Below, piece by piece: positions 55,569 through 64,000 of a DNA stretch of 64,000 bases. Location of the stretch: contig NZ_CAXIED010000001.1 of assembly GCF_964023145.1 (NCBI RefSeq), forward strand, positions 62,001-126,000, in the 5' to 3' direction. Both the position numbers and the translations under genes were made by a program. The stretch comes from Chlamydia sp. BM-2023. GTDB taxonomy: Bacteria; Chlamydiota; Chlamydiia; Chlamydiales; Chlamydiaceae. The notes beneath the pieces were generated by a model that saw nothing but the letters and a program-made list of their open reading frames with translations, was not told the origin of the DNA and did not search any database. Every line of letters starts with the position of its first letter. The stretch's first letter is position 1.

Positions 55569-56807
55569 TTATTCTTTTTTTCCTGACTTTCTATCTAAGC
55601 GATAAACAGGAAATTGTAAAGCTCCTGGCATCCCCTCTATTGGGATAGATTTTACAGCAGCTTTGGGATTTTGCAAACGCCTGGAGAACCATTTGGCAGT
55701 TTCGTAATCACTATCGAAAGCTGCTCCACGCCCTATTTGCTCTAAACATGCTCTCATCCACTCTGCAAGTGTAACTAGAGCCACATGGCTATCATATGTC
55801 TCTGCTTTTTCCTCACAGATACAATCGTAAACGCTTACCACGGTATGTGCTAACCTCCTTCGGAAATCACCCATTCTCAAAATAAAACTAGAGAATATAA
55901 CGGGCGTTGTTCTGAACAAGAGGAGTTGCTGCCAATTGAATCCGTGTTTACACAGACATAGCAGCCAGGGGTCTGATAGAATAGATTCTCTTACAACAGA
56001 CTTCTCCTGAGAAAGCTGGTCAAGACCTAAGGTATCTAATTTCAATAGCACACGATCTTGTATATCACTAACTAAAGCTTTAGCCTCTTCCCAGGTATGA
56101 TTTTTAGCGTGCTCCACTAATGTATCGTATTCATCGGCTGTAGCAACTTGAGCAAACAACCAAGTAGTGGGGCTGAAAACTGTATGTGGATAATCGGTTA
56201 GGCCTAAAGGGCTTGTCCAATACATCTCTGGAGGCATATTTTCCGCTTCGGGGAAAGCGCTGTCTCCCAACTGAATCAACCGCTTTATAAAAACAAGAGG
56301 ACAATTCGCAAGAGCAAGACTTTCCATCAAGGGAATTTCATAATCTTTACATTCTCTTTTTACAACTTCAATACCACCTTTTCCGAGCTTTCGCATAAGA
56401 TCCTCGGTAAACATCTCATCATCATTTAAGTTTAGTCCTGTCGTTAAGGAACACAATTCTTGGAATGTTAGCTTATGAGAAATACATAGGTTAAAAATAA
56501 TCTGAGGGTAAGTCCGATATATGAGGTTTAGAAACTCATTAGGAAGAGGAAGCTTTGGTTGTAAATAGTTTCGCAAAGCGAAGTACAGTAATACCCCCGC
56601 AATTATAGAAGCAAGAATTGCCCCCAATACAGCTAGAGGAGGAAGTAAAGAGTAGGCAATGGCGGTGGTTATTGAAAGAGCAAGAATAGTAAGTAATACT
56701 CCGGTAATAGCTAATGCGTGTCTGCGTAGCCCTGCAGCTATTAAACTACATGGCGAGCTGTTATTTTGAATTACTGGAGCGGCGGAAGTTGTTGAGGTTG
56801 GATTCAT
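55569..56807 (-). CDS. TMH/Inc-family protein, array copy 13 (long C-terminal type)
   Basis: 412 aa. TM hairpin about 31-52 and 56-78; here AYSLLPPLAVLGAILAS replaces the CGxxHPA loop. Soluble domain: KLTFQELCSLTTGLNL, NCPLVFIKRLIQLGDSAFPEAENMPPEMYWTSPLGL, FSPTTWLFAQVA, IQDRVLLKL and WLLCLCKHGFNWQQLLLF. After SHVALVTLAEWM it carries about 60 more residues than copies 1-11, ending in YRLDRKSGKKE, which matches the Y-x-[ILV]-[DN]-x-x-[ST]-G end of other long copies. It is the first gene of the long subfamily. Function unknown. Confidence 0.77.
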   Translation of the reverse strand: MNPTSTTSAAPVIQNNSSPCSLIAAGLRRHALAITGVLLTILALSITTAIAYSLLPPLAVLGAILASIIAGVLLYFALRNYLQPKLPLPNEFLNLIYRTYPQIIFNLCISHKLTFQELCSLTTGLNLNDDEMFTEDLMRKLGKGGIEVVKRECKDYEIPLMESLALANCPLVFIKRLIQLGDSAFPEAENMPPEMYWTSPLGLTDYPHTVFSPTTWLFAQVATADEYDTLVEHAKNHTWEEAKALVSDIQDRVLLKLDTLGLDQLSQEKSVVRESILSDPWLLCLCKHGFNWQQLLLFRTTPVIFSSFILRMGDFRRRLAHTVVSVYDCICEEKAETYDSHVALVTLAEWMRACLEQIGRGAAFDSDYETAKWFSRRLQNPKAAVKSIPIEGMPGALQFPVYRLDRKSGKKE

Positions 56808-57143
56808 AATTCACACCCTAACTGAAATATATCTGGATCAACGTAATAAGAGAAGTTTGTATGAAAAATAGAGGGTTTTTTTGTTTTAACCGACTTATGC
56901 TAATCTCTTAACCTGTTAAAGTCTAGAAAATTAGAGATTGTAAAAGATGCAAATATTGAAGTAATTCCGCGAACTAATTTTACCAATATTTGCGAATTGA
57001 AACTATATGCTTAATAGCCAATAACCCTATGTGTTATCAGCGTGGGCATGCTTTATCAGGATTTTCTTATTATTTTTGAGGTTGGGTTAGCGAACATCTC
57101 TTGGACAAACTTTCATTGCAGGTTTACTTTAAACTTTCCCTGC
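56808..57143. other. Intergenic stretch between copies 13 and 14
   Basis: 336 bases without a gene. It contains an inverted repeat GCAAATATTG (56949-56958) / CAATATTTGC (56984-56993) with a 25-base loop and an AT-rich promoter region for copy 13 that I could not resolve into boxes. Confidence 0.5.
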
Positions 57144-58463
57144 TCATGAAGCTTTTTGTATTTTATTTCCCCGGCGTCCTGATTGTGTATCGATAGCGTA
57201 ACAATGGGTTGTTATGCTTCCGTCTCCTGAACGTGGAAGCACTTCTAGGTGTTTATTTTTAATACGTTGATTTAGCACTGCTATTGTCATTTCGTGAGCG
57301 TCTTGATCGCTTTGCTCTCGTTGCCAAATAGTCCCTGCCATCCATTCTCCCCATGCTATGAGGGCTATATCCGTATCATAGTTGGGTGATTCCTCATCAA
57401 GATAGGGGTAAATAACAGCGATGCTTCTCACAAGATTCATTCCGAGTTGTCCTGAAACCTCCCAATCATACATTAATTTCGCATTGGTAAATGACATCTC
57501 TTTTAGCATTTTCACTTGTTCCCAACTCATGCCATGCTGACATAAGTATAATAAGGGATACTTCAAGTTTATAGCCTCTCGCATACGCTTCTTCTTAATT
57601 GAGGGGTCCATAAGGGGATCTTCTAACTTATTTAGCATTTTACCCTCTACGGCACTGACAATATCAGCAACTTGATCCCAAGTTTCATTCCTTGCGTGAT
57701 AGCGAAGCTGAGCATATTCTTCTTCTGTGATTACTTGACCAAACATCCAACTAAATGTATCAAATGCTGTATTAGGAATTGCGTTATTCAAAGCTAGGGA
57801 ACCTGTCCAATATACTTCGGGAAGCATACCTTCTGCTTGAGGAACATCTTTAGGACCAAGATCTATAAACTTCTTCAGGAAGTAAAAAGGACAGCTTACC
57901 GTTAGGATTGTCTCTAGTGTTGATCTAGCGACTTCTCTTTGTACTTCTTCTTCATGCACAAATCCATTTTCGAACCGTGAGATACCAAAAGCCTCTAGTT
58001 TACCTTTAACCTTGGGAGGTAATGAAGAAAAGTCACCCTCTTGTAGACCTTGTAAAATAGCTTTTAGCTCTTGAATCGTTAAATGCTGTTCCTTACAAAT
58101 ACTACGAACAACCTCTGGGAATTGCCAAGAGTTTATGATTTCAACGATGTATTCAGGAATAGCCTGGTTGGGAAAAACAACTTCTTCTATCTGGGGACTC
58201 TTCGGCATCCGAAAACTACGTATTGCTGATGCAATCATAGCTCGAGCAATGCATAGGGAGATAACAATCCCCGCTACTACAGCAAGATGAATAAATCCGC
58301 ATGCCAACAAGGTAATACAAACGCCTGCAAAAAGCGTAAAAATAACTCCCCCCACTATCAAAGCGAGCCTATGCGCTGCTTTCTTCTGGCTTAACGGGCA
58401 AGCCTCTGTCTGCTTCACTTGAGAATTTAATGTATTTTGTGTTGTTACAACCATAGGATTCAT
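57144..58463 (-). CDS. TMH/Inc-family protein, array copy 14 (long C-terminal type)
   Basis: 439 aa, the longest complete member. Gln/Thr-rich N-terminus, TM hairpin about 33-54 and 57-80 (LIVGGVIFTLFAGVCITLLACGFIHLAVVAGIVISLCIA); the HPA motif is HLA. Soluble domain: HLTIQELKAILQGLQEGDFSSLPPKVKGKLEAFGISRF, SCPFYFLKKFIDLGPKDVPQAEGMLPEVYWTGSLAL, FDTFSWMFGQVI, EGKMLNKL and LLYLCQHGMSWEQVKMLKEM. After YDTDIALIAWGEWMAGTIW comes the long tail ending YAIDTQSGRRGNKI. It shares EGxFSSLPxxVxGKxxAFG with copy 18, its closest relative in the window. Confidence 0.77.
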   Translation of the reverse strand: MNPMVVTTQNTLNSQVKQTEACPLSQKKAAHRLALIVGGVIFTLFAGVCITLLACGFIHLAVVAGIVISLCIARAMIASAIRSFRMPKSPQIEEVVFPNQAIPEYIVEIINSWQFPEVVRSICKEQHLTIQELKAILQGLQEGDFSSLPPKVKGKLEAFGISRFENGFVHEEEVQREVARSTLETILTVSCPFYFLKKFIDLGPKDVPQAEGMLPEVYWTGSLALNNAIPNTAFDTFSWMFGQVITEEEYAQLRYHARNETWDQVADIVSAVEGKMLNKLEDPLMDPSIKKKRMREAINLKYPLLYLCQHGMSWEQVKMLKEMSFTNAKLMYDWEVSGQLGMNLVRSIAVIYPYLDEESPNYDTDIALIAWGEWMAGTIWQREQSDQDAHEMTIAVLNQRIKNKHLEVLPRSGDGSITTHCYAIDTQSGRRGNKIQKAS

Positions 58464-58632
58464 AACTTAGATTTAATGATTTAAAAAGAAATTAAAAATA
58501 ACAAACTATAATTCTAACACGAATTATCTATTTTTAATATTAACCAATAAAAAATTCTCTTTGTTAAGATTTCTTACAAACAATAACTAAATTGGTTTTT
58601 ATTAAAGTTTAAAAAAAGAGTCACGGGGATGG

Positions 58633-58690
58633 GTTGTGTGCTACTAGAATCGCAATGCATCACGACGATATACGCTAGTAGCAACACAAC
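58633..58690. repeat. Long inverted repeat downstream of copy 15
   Basis: GTTGTGTGCTACTAG (58633-58647) pairs with CTAGTAGCAACACAAC (58675-58690) with one bulged base. On the minus strand a T7 run follows 14-20 bases later, so it may be the terminator of the gene at 58750; it could also fold as a small RNA element. Confidence 0.6.
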
Positions 58691-58749
58691 GGTAGGAGAA
58701 GGCGTCTCGAGCGATTAAAGAAATAACTTGATATCGCAACTTCTAAAAG

Positions 58750-59925
58750 TTAATTTTTAACTGTTAAAACTAAACCAGTATTTCTGCTTAATTTAGATAG
58801 CGTATTGAGCTGTAATTGTAGATTGCTCATATCTTTTGAGCTTTTAAATGCTGCTTGTAGCTCTTCAGTAGTCACTAAAGCTATGCAAGAATCAAAGTCT
58901 GTTCCTTCAACAACAACATGGGAAACTGAATTAAATAGCAGATCTGCTCGCATCCCCTTTTCTATACAATCTAACAATACCCCTAACATAGGAAGAGGGG
59001 CCTGTTTTAACAGTTTGACTTGATCCCAGTTTATTCCATGGTGGCATAGCAGCATGATAGTCCCCCCGGATCGAGCCAAGCCAATACTCAAATCGATCTT
59101 CTTTTGAGGCAACGCTGTGATATCTTCCTGATCTAAACTGGCAATCATGCGAGATTGTATATTTTTGAGCAGATGTTCTACTTTTTGCCACAGCCCCTTC
59201 TCTAGATTTTTGAGGAGCTTTGTGAATTCTTGATGTTTTATAGTTCTTGCGAAAAAGCCTATACAGGGGTGTAAAACAGTCGTGCTCCGACTAGACATTC
59301 CCCCTAAACAAGAAAACCAATAAAGTTGCGGAGAGAGCCCCCTTTTTACACTATCTGGAGAACCTAACTCTACAAATTTGCTCATGAAATATAGAGGGCA
59401 ATTCGTCACCAGGGTGTGTTCTAACTGCTGATTTAAATACCCTGAGCTACAATCTATACCTTCAAATCCTAATTGCAATTTCTTAATTCCGAATCTTTCT
59501 ACCTTTTGCCTACACTCTGAGCTAAGAGCATCAAAGTTTTTGGTGGATAGCGCTGTTAAAATAGATCGTAGTTCTTGAAGAGTTACCTTCTCAACAATGC
59601 AAAGATCATAAAGAACTTCTGGGAAGACATTTTTTAACTTATTTAAAAAGCCCATAGGTAAGGATTGGTCTATTTTATAAGTAATCTCACTTAGAAAAAG
59701 AGCGGTCATTACTATAGCTAGCACTACGGATAACGCTAAAGCGGCGATAATCGCAGGGTGTGTTATCCCACAAGCAACTACGATAATTAAGGCAAGTGCA
59801 ATAACTGCAAGTACTGCTGTGGTTATCTTTAGAGCGTTTTTTTGAAAACAACTGATTTTTGCAATGTCACGATTATCTTTTTGGATTACCTGAGAAGGCA
59901 TTCCTAATGCGGGGGTTGAGTTCAT
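58750..59925 (-). CDS. TMH/Inc-family protein, array copy 15
   Basis: 391 aa. TM hairpin about 31-53 and 57-80 (ALKITTAVLAVIALALIIVVACGITHPAIIAALALSVVLAIVMTAL). Soluble domain: KVTLQELRSILTALSTKNFDALSSECRQKVERFGIKKLQLGFEGIDC, NCPLYFMSKFVELGSPDSVKRGLSPQLYWFSCLGG, FFARTI, IQSRMIASL and IMLLCHHGINWDQVKLLKQAPL. It has YWFSCLG where shorter copies have YWTSPLG; this and the SPDxV motif group it with copies 16 and 17. Its C-terminal tail lacks the Y-x-D/N-xx-TG ending. AAGG precedes the ATG. Confidence 0.77.
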   Translation of the reverse strand: MNSTPALGMPSQVIQKDNRDIAKISCFQKNALKITTAVLAVIALALIIVVACGITHPAIIAALALSVVLAIVMTALFLSEITYKIDQSLPMGFLNKLKNVFPEVLYDLCIVEKVTLQELRSILTALSTKNFDALSSECRQKVERFGIKKLQLGFEGIDCSSGYLNQQLEHTLVTNCPLYFMSKFVELGSPDSVKRGLSPQLYWFSCLGGMSSRSTTVLHPCIGFFARTIKHQEFTKLLKNLEKGLWQKVEHLLKNIQSRMIASLDQEDITALPQKKIDLSIGLARSGGTIMLLCHHGINWDQVKLLKQAPLPMLGVLLDCIEKGMRADLLFNSVSHVVVEGTDFDSCIALVTTEELQAAFKSSKDMSNLQLQLNTLSKLSRNTGLVLTVKN

Positions 59926-60113
59926 AAGTTTTCCTTAATACTTGAAATTACACAGAGACTATAGCTTACCAAACATATGGAGTTTTGTTTCTCTATGAGC
60001 GTTAATTTAGGATACACCTAACCATCTCAAACATATCCTGAGCTGGTTGAGAAGCTGTATTTTCTGAGATAATGTTAGCGTTGAACTCACAGGTTATTCT
60101 AAACATTGAAAAC

Positions 60114-61325
60114 TCACTGGCATACATCACTATAGGAACGCAATTGCTTTTTTGTTCCGTCATTCAAAATCCAATAGAGCGGTATCGTTGCGGATCTCAT
60201 GAGATTCGCCATTTTCTTTCGGCTTTCTTCTATTAAAAAGGCTTCATTGAACCACTCAAAGATACTGGATAAAAGAAGATCCGAATCAAATTCTGGACTA
60301 CTTTTATCTAGGTATTGAGCATATGTATGCAAAACGGCTCCTAGGTACAAATCGCGACATTCAAAATCAACTATTTGAACGAGCTCCGCAGGATTTAGGT
60401 GCCTTAACAATTGAAGTTGATCCCAGTTAATTCCGTGATGGAATACACACAAAATCTTATCACAATTTCTATCAATTAGATTACGACGCACCCTATCCTT
60501 ATGACTAGGAAAGCAGCCGAAATCATCAATCTGATTTAACTCTGCAAGCATGCGTTGTTTAATACTATCAAGTAGGGGGCTTTGCTTCGACCACGTCTTA
60601 TTTTGATAATCAGCTTGGATGAGACCCCATTCTCTTTTTGTTATGACTTTAGCGAGAAGATAACATTCTAGACTAAAGATAGTCTGGCCGGGTCCTTGCA
60701 ATCCTAAAGGAGCGAACCAATAAATCTCTGGTGGCATTCCAGGTTCTACACAATCTGGAGAACCTAGCTCTACGAACCTCTTCATAAAACACATGATGCA
60801 GCCTGATATCATGCTATTCTCTAAAAATTGAGGTAGGTTTCTAAGATCTTCCTTAGAAAATCCCTTTTGCAATCTTTGAATTCCGAATTTCTCTATTTTT
60901 TTCCTACATTCTGTACTAAGAAGATCAAAATTATTTGTAGACAGTGCATCCACAACATCTTGAAGTTCTTGCAGAGAGATTGGATGATCAAAACAAAACT
61001 GAAAAAAATCTTTGGGAAATTTATTTTTAATTACATTCAGGAAAGTTAATGGCAGAGCTTTCCCAGGAGCGACTGTAGGCTTCTTATAACTACGAATAGC
61101 TAGGGAAATTAAAGCTACGGCGAGAACTAAGGATAGCAATAGAGTTATTATAACAGCGGGGTGAGCCATTCCACAGGCAACAACAGCAATTAATATAAGG
61201 GAAATTAGAGAAAAGACAGCTGCCGAGATAGCTAAGGCATGCTTTCGTAAATTTGTAACAGCGGAACGACTTTCAACCGGAACTGGTTGAGAAACACTTT
61301 CTGTTGATATCGGCAACATCTTCAT
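60114..61325 (-). CDS. TMH/Inc-family protein, array copy 16
   Basis: 403 aa. TM hairpin about 31-52 and 56-78 (ALAISAAVFSLISLILIAVVACGMAHPAVIITLLLSLVLAVALISLAI). Soluble domain: PISLQELQDVVDALSTNNFDLLSTECRKKIEKFGIQRLQKGFSKEDL, GCIMCFMKRFVELGSPDCVEPGMPPEIYWFAPLGL, YLLAKVI, IKQRMLAEL and ILCVFHHGINWDQLQLLRHLNP. It lies 23 bases below the stop of copy 17, so the two are probably one transcript, unlike most of the array. GGAAGG precedes the ATG. Confidence 0.78.
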   Translation of the reverse strand: MKMLPISTESVSQPVPVESRSAVTNLRKHALAISAAVFSLISLILIAVVACGMAHPAVIITLLLSLVLAVALISLAIRSYKKPTVAPGKALPLTFLNVIKNKFPKDFFQFCFDHPISLQELQDVVDALSTNNFDLLSTECRKKIEKFGIQRLQKGFSKEDLRNLPQFLENSMISGCIMCFMKRFVELGSPDCVEPGMPPEIYWFAPLGLQGPGQTIFSLECYLLAKVITKREWGLIQADYQNKTWSKQSPLLDSIKQRMLAELNQIDDFGCFPSHKDRVRRNLIDRNCDKILCVFHHGINWDQLQLLRHLNPAELVQIVDFECRDLYLGAVLHTYAQYLDKSSPEFDSDLLLSSIFEWFNEAFLIEESRKKMANLMRSATIPLYWILNDGTKKQLRSYSDVCQ

Positions 61326-61348
61326 AAATTATCCTTCCATGTTTAAAG

Positions 61349-62572
61349 CTACTGGCGGGTGTTATCTAATGTAGAAGCGTTAGCGGGCTCTATCGTTCTT
61401 TCTCCTGTGGAGTAGTCTATATGGTACTTACGCTTTGTAGCGTCCCCCATGATAAATACTATCTCATCTCTATCTCCTAAAAAGTGCATCAGGCAATCCT
61501 GAAAAGTAGTGAAGAGAATATTACGATTAAAAGCTTTGCTATTTTCATCCAGAAATGGGGCTGCTGAAAGGAAAAGAGCTCCGAAGTATAATTTGTCTAC
61601 TTCATACCGACTCACCTGAGATATATCTGAGATATTTAGCAACTTTAGCAATTGCAGCTGCTCCCAATTAATTCCGTGAAGCAGTAAATGTAGAACCTTC
61701 CTTGAGGTTCCCTGTATGTCGTTGCGTATTTCAGCCATGCCTCTTATAGGCTCTCGAGAAACATCTTTTCGATCTAACTCCTCGAGCATACGCCGCTCAA
61801 TATCTTCAAATAAGCTATCCCCTTGGGCCCACTGTTTATTTTGAATATTCGCTTTGAGTTGATCAAATTCTTCTCTTGTTACTACTTTTGCAAAAAGCAG
61901 ATGTCCTACATAAAAAATGGAGGGAGAAGGCCCTGCAAGAGCTAAAGGAGCAAACCAATAAAGCTCCGGAGCCATATTAGGTTCTATACAATCTGGGGAG
62001 CCTAGCTCTACAAACTTCTTCATAAAATAAAAAGCGCATCGCCCTAGAATCATGTTCTCTAAAATCTTGGGGAGCTCTTTAAGATCAACCTCAGAAAGCC
62101 CCATTTGGAGCTTGTTAATTCCGAACTTCTTTACCTTTCTCTTACATCGTGGAGTAAGACCCTCAAAATTATTTTCAGACAGTGCTTTTGCAACATCCTG
62201 TAGTTCTTGAAAAGTGACTTTCTGAGATGAACAAAACTGATAAAGAACTGGCGAGCAATCCTTTTTAATTACATCTAGCAAGCTTTGAGGCAGAGGTTTG
62301 CGAGCAGCATCAGGCTCTCTATAACGACGAATAGCAAAGGCAATTGTAGCCAAAGCAAAAACTAGAGAAAACACCATAGCGGCTACGATTCCAGGAGAGG
62401 TTATCCCAAAAGCAGCTACAGTAATTAACGCAACAGAAATAACAGAAAAGACAGCTGCCGCTATAGCTAGGGCATGCTTACGGATAATTGCCATCTTTTT
62501 GGATGGTGAGGTCTCCTGAAGAGGATGCGCACCTGCATTTTCAGGGGAAGAGCTAACTGGATTATGGCTCAT
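61349..62572 (-). CDS. TMH/Inc-family protein, array copy 17 (long C-terminal type)
   Basis: 407 aa from the ATG at 62572; the GTG at 62581 would add MWF and is less likely. TM hairpin about 34-56 and 60-80 (ALAIAAAVFSVISVALITVAAFGITSPGIVAAMVFSLVFALATIAFAI); here the loop is FGITSPG, without Cys or HPA. Soluble domain: KVTFQELQDVAKALSENNFEGLTPRCKRKVKKFGINKLQMGL, RCAFYFMKKFVELGSPDCIEPNMAPELYWFAPLAL, HLLFAKVV, IERRMLEEL and VLHLLLHGINWEQLQLLKLLN. The tail ends YHIDYSTGERTIEP. A TAAAAT box lies 42 bases upstream. Likely cotranscribed with copy 16. Confidence 0.78.
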   Translation of the reverse strand: MSHNPVSSSPENAGAHPLQETSPSKKMAIIRKHALAIAAAVFSVISVALITVAAFGITSPGIVAAMVFSLVFALATIAFAIRRYREPDAARKPLPQSLLDVIKKDCSPVLYQFCSSQKVTFQELQDVAKALSENNFEGLTPRCKRKVKKFGINKLQMGLSEVDLKELPKILENMILGRCAFYFMKKFVELGSPDCIEPNMAPELYWFAPLALAGPSPSIFYVGHLLFAKVVTREEFDQLKANIQNKQWAQGDSLFEDIERRMLEELDRKDVSREPIRGMAEIRNDIQGTSRKVLHLLLHGINWEQLQLLKLLNISDISQVSRYEVDKLYFGALFLSAAPFLDENSKAFNRNILFTTFQDCLMHFLGDRDEIVFIMGDATKRKYHIDYSTGERTIEPANASTLDNTRQ

Positions 62573-62613
62573 AAACCACACTTTTTATTTTAACAACAAA
62601 TTGTCATCCAAGC

Positions 62614-62660
62614 ATTTTACCACAAAAACACATTTTAATAATACGCTTAACCCTGTGAGG
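62614..62660 (-). promoter_or_regulatory. Shared array promoter-like block before copy 17
   Basis: TAAAAT (62614-62619, minus) preceded by TGTGTTTTTGTGG and GGTTAAGCGTATT, as in the short-type copies. Confidence 0.45.
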
Positions 62661-62794
62661 ATCAGCCGTTAAGAATTTTTACAGTTGGGGAATTACAAGA
62701 TACAAATACGCACAGAAGTACTCGGAGAAAACTGAAAACAGCCTTCTCCTACTTTTCCGAGTTTTGATATGCATAAGAAGAGTTTAGAACACGC

Positions 62795-64000
62795 CTACAT
62801 AAGCTTAACTGTTCTTTCTCCCGTCTGCAGATTTACTTCATATGTGGGTGTTGGCAAGGCCGTGGGGCCTTCTAAAGGCAGAGGATTTAAGATGGTCCCA
62901 CGCCTACTGGCTTGCGCTAAGGCATGTAAACACACCTCATGAGCTCCGGACATCCCACTGTCATACAAATTACGAGATAGGGATTGTAATTTTGTCCACG
63001 TCATTAATGCAATGTCGGGATCATAGTTAGCCTCATAGCCTTCGTCAATATAAGGGCTGACCGCTTTCATTGTTCTTGCGAGGTTCCATCCGTATCGGCC
63101 TTTATATTCATTTTCCTGAAGAAAATTACAATTTCCAATACCCACTTCTTTTAAAAGAAGCAGCTGCTCCCAGCTCATCCCGTGTTGGGTTATACTTAAC
63201 AACTTATATGGAAAACCGAGGGTCTGTCTTAACGCCCCTTTATTTACTAAAGAATCATCAATAGTTCCTAGCTTATCACGCATACGGCGCCCTACTTGCT
63301 CGACCGTATTTTGAACTTGATCCCAGGTATGGCCTCTTGCGTTATCGGTAAGCAGCTGATGCTCATTTTGAGTTACCACAGAAGCGTATAACCATCCACA
63401 TGCATCGACTGCCAGCTCTTTCCCTAAAAGAGAGGCGCGCCCTGTCCAATACACTTCTGGGGTTAAGCCTTCAGCTTCAGGGATATCTCTAGAGCCAAGT
63501 TGTACAAATTTATTCAGGAAGAAAAGAGGGCAATGTTTCGTTAATACAGAATCGAGATTGGGAAGTTGTAAATTTTGACATCCTGCAATCAACCTTTCTT
63601 TTCCGAAGGCATCTACCTTACCTCTAACATCCGCAGGTAGAGAACTGAAATCTCCCGATCCCACCCCCTGTAGAACCTGTCGAAACTCCTGAATTTTAAG
63701 TCTCTGAGAAACGCATAAATCACGAATACATTTTGGGAAGGCCTGCTCGATAACATTTAAGACGTCTCCAGGAATGGGTGTCTGCGGAGAAGTTGGCGAG
63801 AGAGGCGCAGCGGGAATAATGCGCTCTGCAGCTTCTGGTCTCCCCTCAGGATCTAGCTCTATCCCCGGTCGTCTTCTACAACTGAGCAATACAGGCGCTA
63901 GCATAGCTCCCGATGCCACAATAGAAACAACTAATCCAGCGATAACGCCAGGATGAACTATCCCACAAGCAATCATAGCAACGCAGGCTATGGCAAGAAT
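62795..64000 (-). CDS. TMH/Inc-family protein, array copy 18 (long type, cut by window edge)
   Basis: At least 401 aa. The frame stays open to the window end (ILAIACVAMIACGIVHPGV...), so the ATG at 63976 inside TM1 is not the start. Visible are the end of TM1, the CGIVHPG loop, TM2, a Pro-rich linker (ERIIPAAPLSPTSPQTPIPGDVL), then the soluble domain: RLKIQEFRQVLQGVGSGDFSSLPADVRGKVDAFG, HCPLFFLNKFVQLGSRDIPEAEGLTPEVYWTG, GWLYASVV, GRRMRDKL and LLSITQHGMSWEQLLLLKEVGI. It ends YEVNLQTGERTVKLM. Most like copy 14. Confidence 0.78.
   Translation of the reverse strand: MLAIACVAMIACGIVHPGVIAGLVVSIVASGAMLAPVLLSCRRRPGIELDPEGRPEAAERIIPAAPLSPTSPQTPIPGDVLNVIEQAFPKCIRDLCVSQRLKIQEFRQVLQGVGSGDFSSLPADVRGKVDAFGKERLIAGCQNLQLPNLDSVLTKHCPLFFLNKFVQLGSRDIPEAEGLTPEVYWTGRASLLGKELAVDACGWLYASVVTQNEHQLLTDNARGHTWDQVQNTVEQVGRRMRDKLGTIDDSLVNKGALRQTLGFPYKLLSITQHGMSWEQLLLLKEVGIGNCNFLQENEYKGRYGWNLARTMKAVSPYIDEGYEANYDPDIALMTWTKLQSLSRNLYDSGMSGAHEVCLHALAQASRRGTILNPLPLEGPTALPTPTYEVNLQTGERTVKLM

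Overview
The window (about 39-40% GC by eye) is chromosomal DNA of a Chlamydia from the psittaci/abortus/felis/caviae group. The signs are the Pkn1 kinase, a CT147-like giant inclusion protein, a tandem block of G-family polymorphic membrane proteins (Pmps), and a long tandem family of two-TM, Inc-like proteins (the TMH/Inc type known from C. abortus and C. psittaci). The species is an inference; the sequence alone does not settle it.

Layout. (1) 1-9723: the 3' end of an FAD-monooxygenase-like gene (CT148 type) on +, convergent across a clear terminator with a CT147-like membrane/coiled-coil protein, then ligA and pkn1, all on minus. This matches the CT145-CT148 order I recall for C. trachomatis. 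(2) 9912-13746: four small two-TM proteins (three are diverged tandem copies of one another) and a secreted transglutaminase-like/TPR protein, all on minus. (3) 14053-31446: six tandem Pmp genes on +. Each has its own TTGACT element exactly 61 bp before the ATG and its own C+G-rich terminator. Five carry a homopolymeric G tract just before the C-terminal half: four have G14 (frame open) and the sixth has G13 (frame broken, OFF). (4) 31589-39788, minus: clpB, an Mla-type lipid transporter (MCE protein, ATPase, permease), hemL, a UPF0301 protein, a bifunctional-nuclease-family protein and rpiA. hemL to rpiA matches the CT210-CT213 order as I recall it. (5) 39974-64000, minus: a divergent Inc-like gene followed by 18 tandem paralogs. 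Each starts with a short polar N-terminus and a TM hairpin, usually with CG-x-x-HPA between the helices, followed by a conserved soluble domain. The last copy runs off the window.

The main biological theme is stochastic switching. Homopolymeric G/C tracts occur in the surface Pmp autotransporters and also in two of the Inc-like genes: a C14 tract between the two TM helices of the gene at 43800-44891, and a C13 tract (coding strand) at codons 3-7 of the gene at 53788-54842, which is OFF here and would be restored by one extra C. The Inc array also shows active birth and death: a TM-only stub, an in-frame nonsense copy, an intergenic relic made of two fused pieces of a neighbouring gene, and mosaic copies. 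The conserved soluble domain has no function I can name. All 'known' comparisons come from memory of the families; no searches were run.
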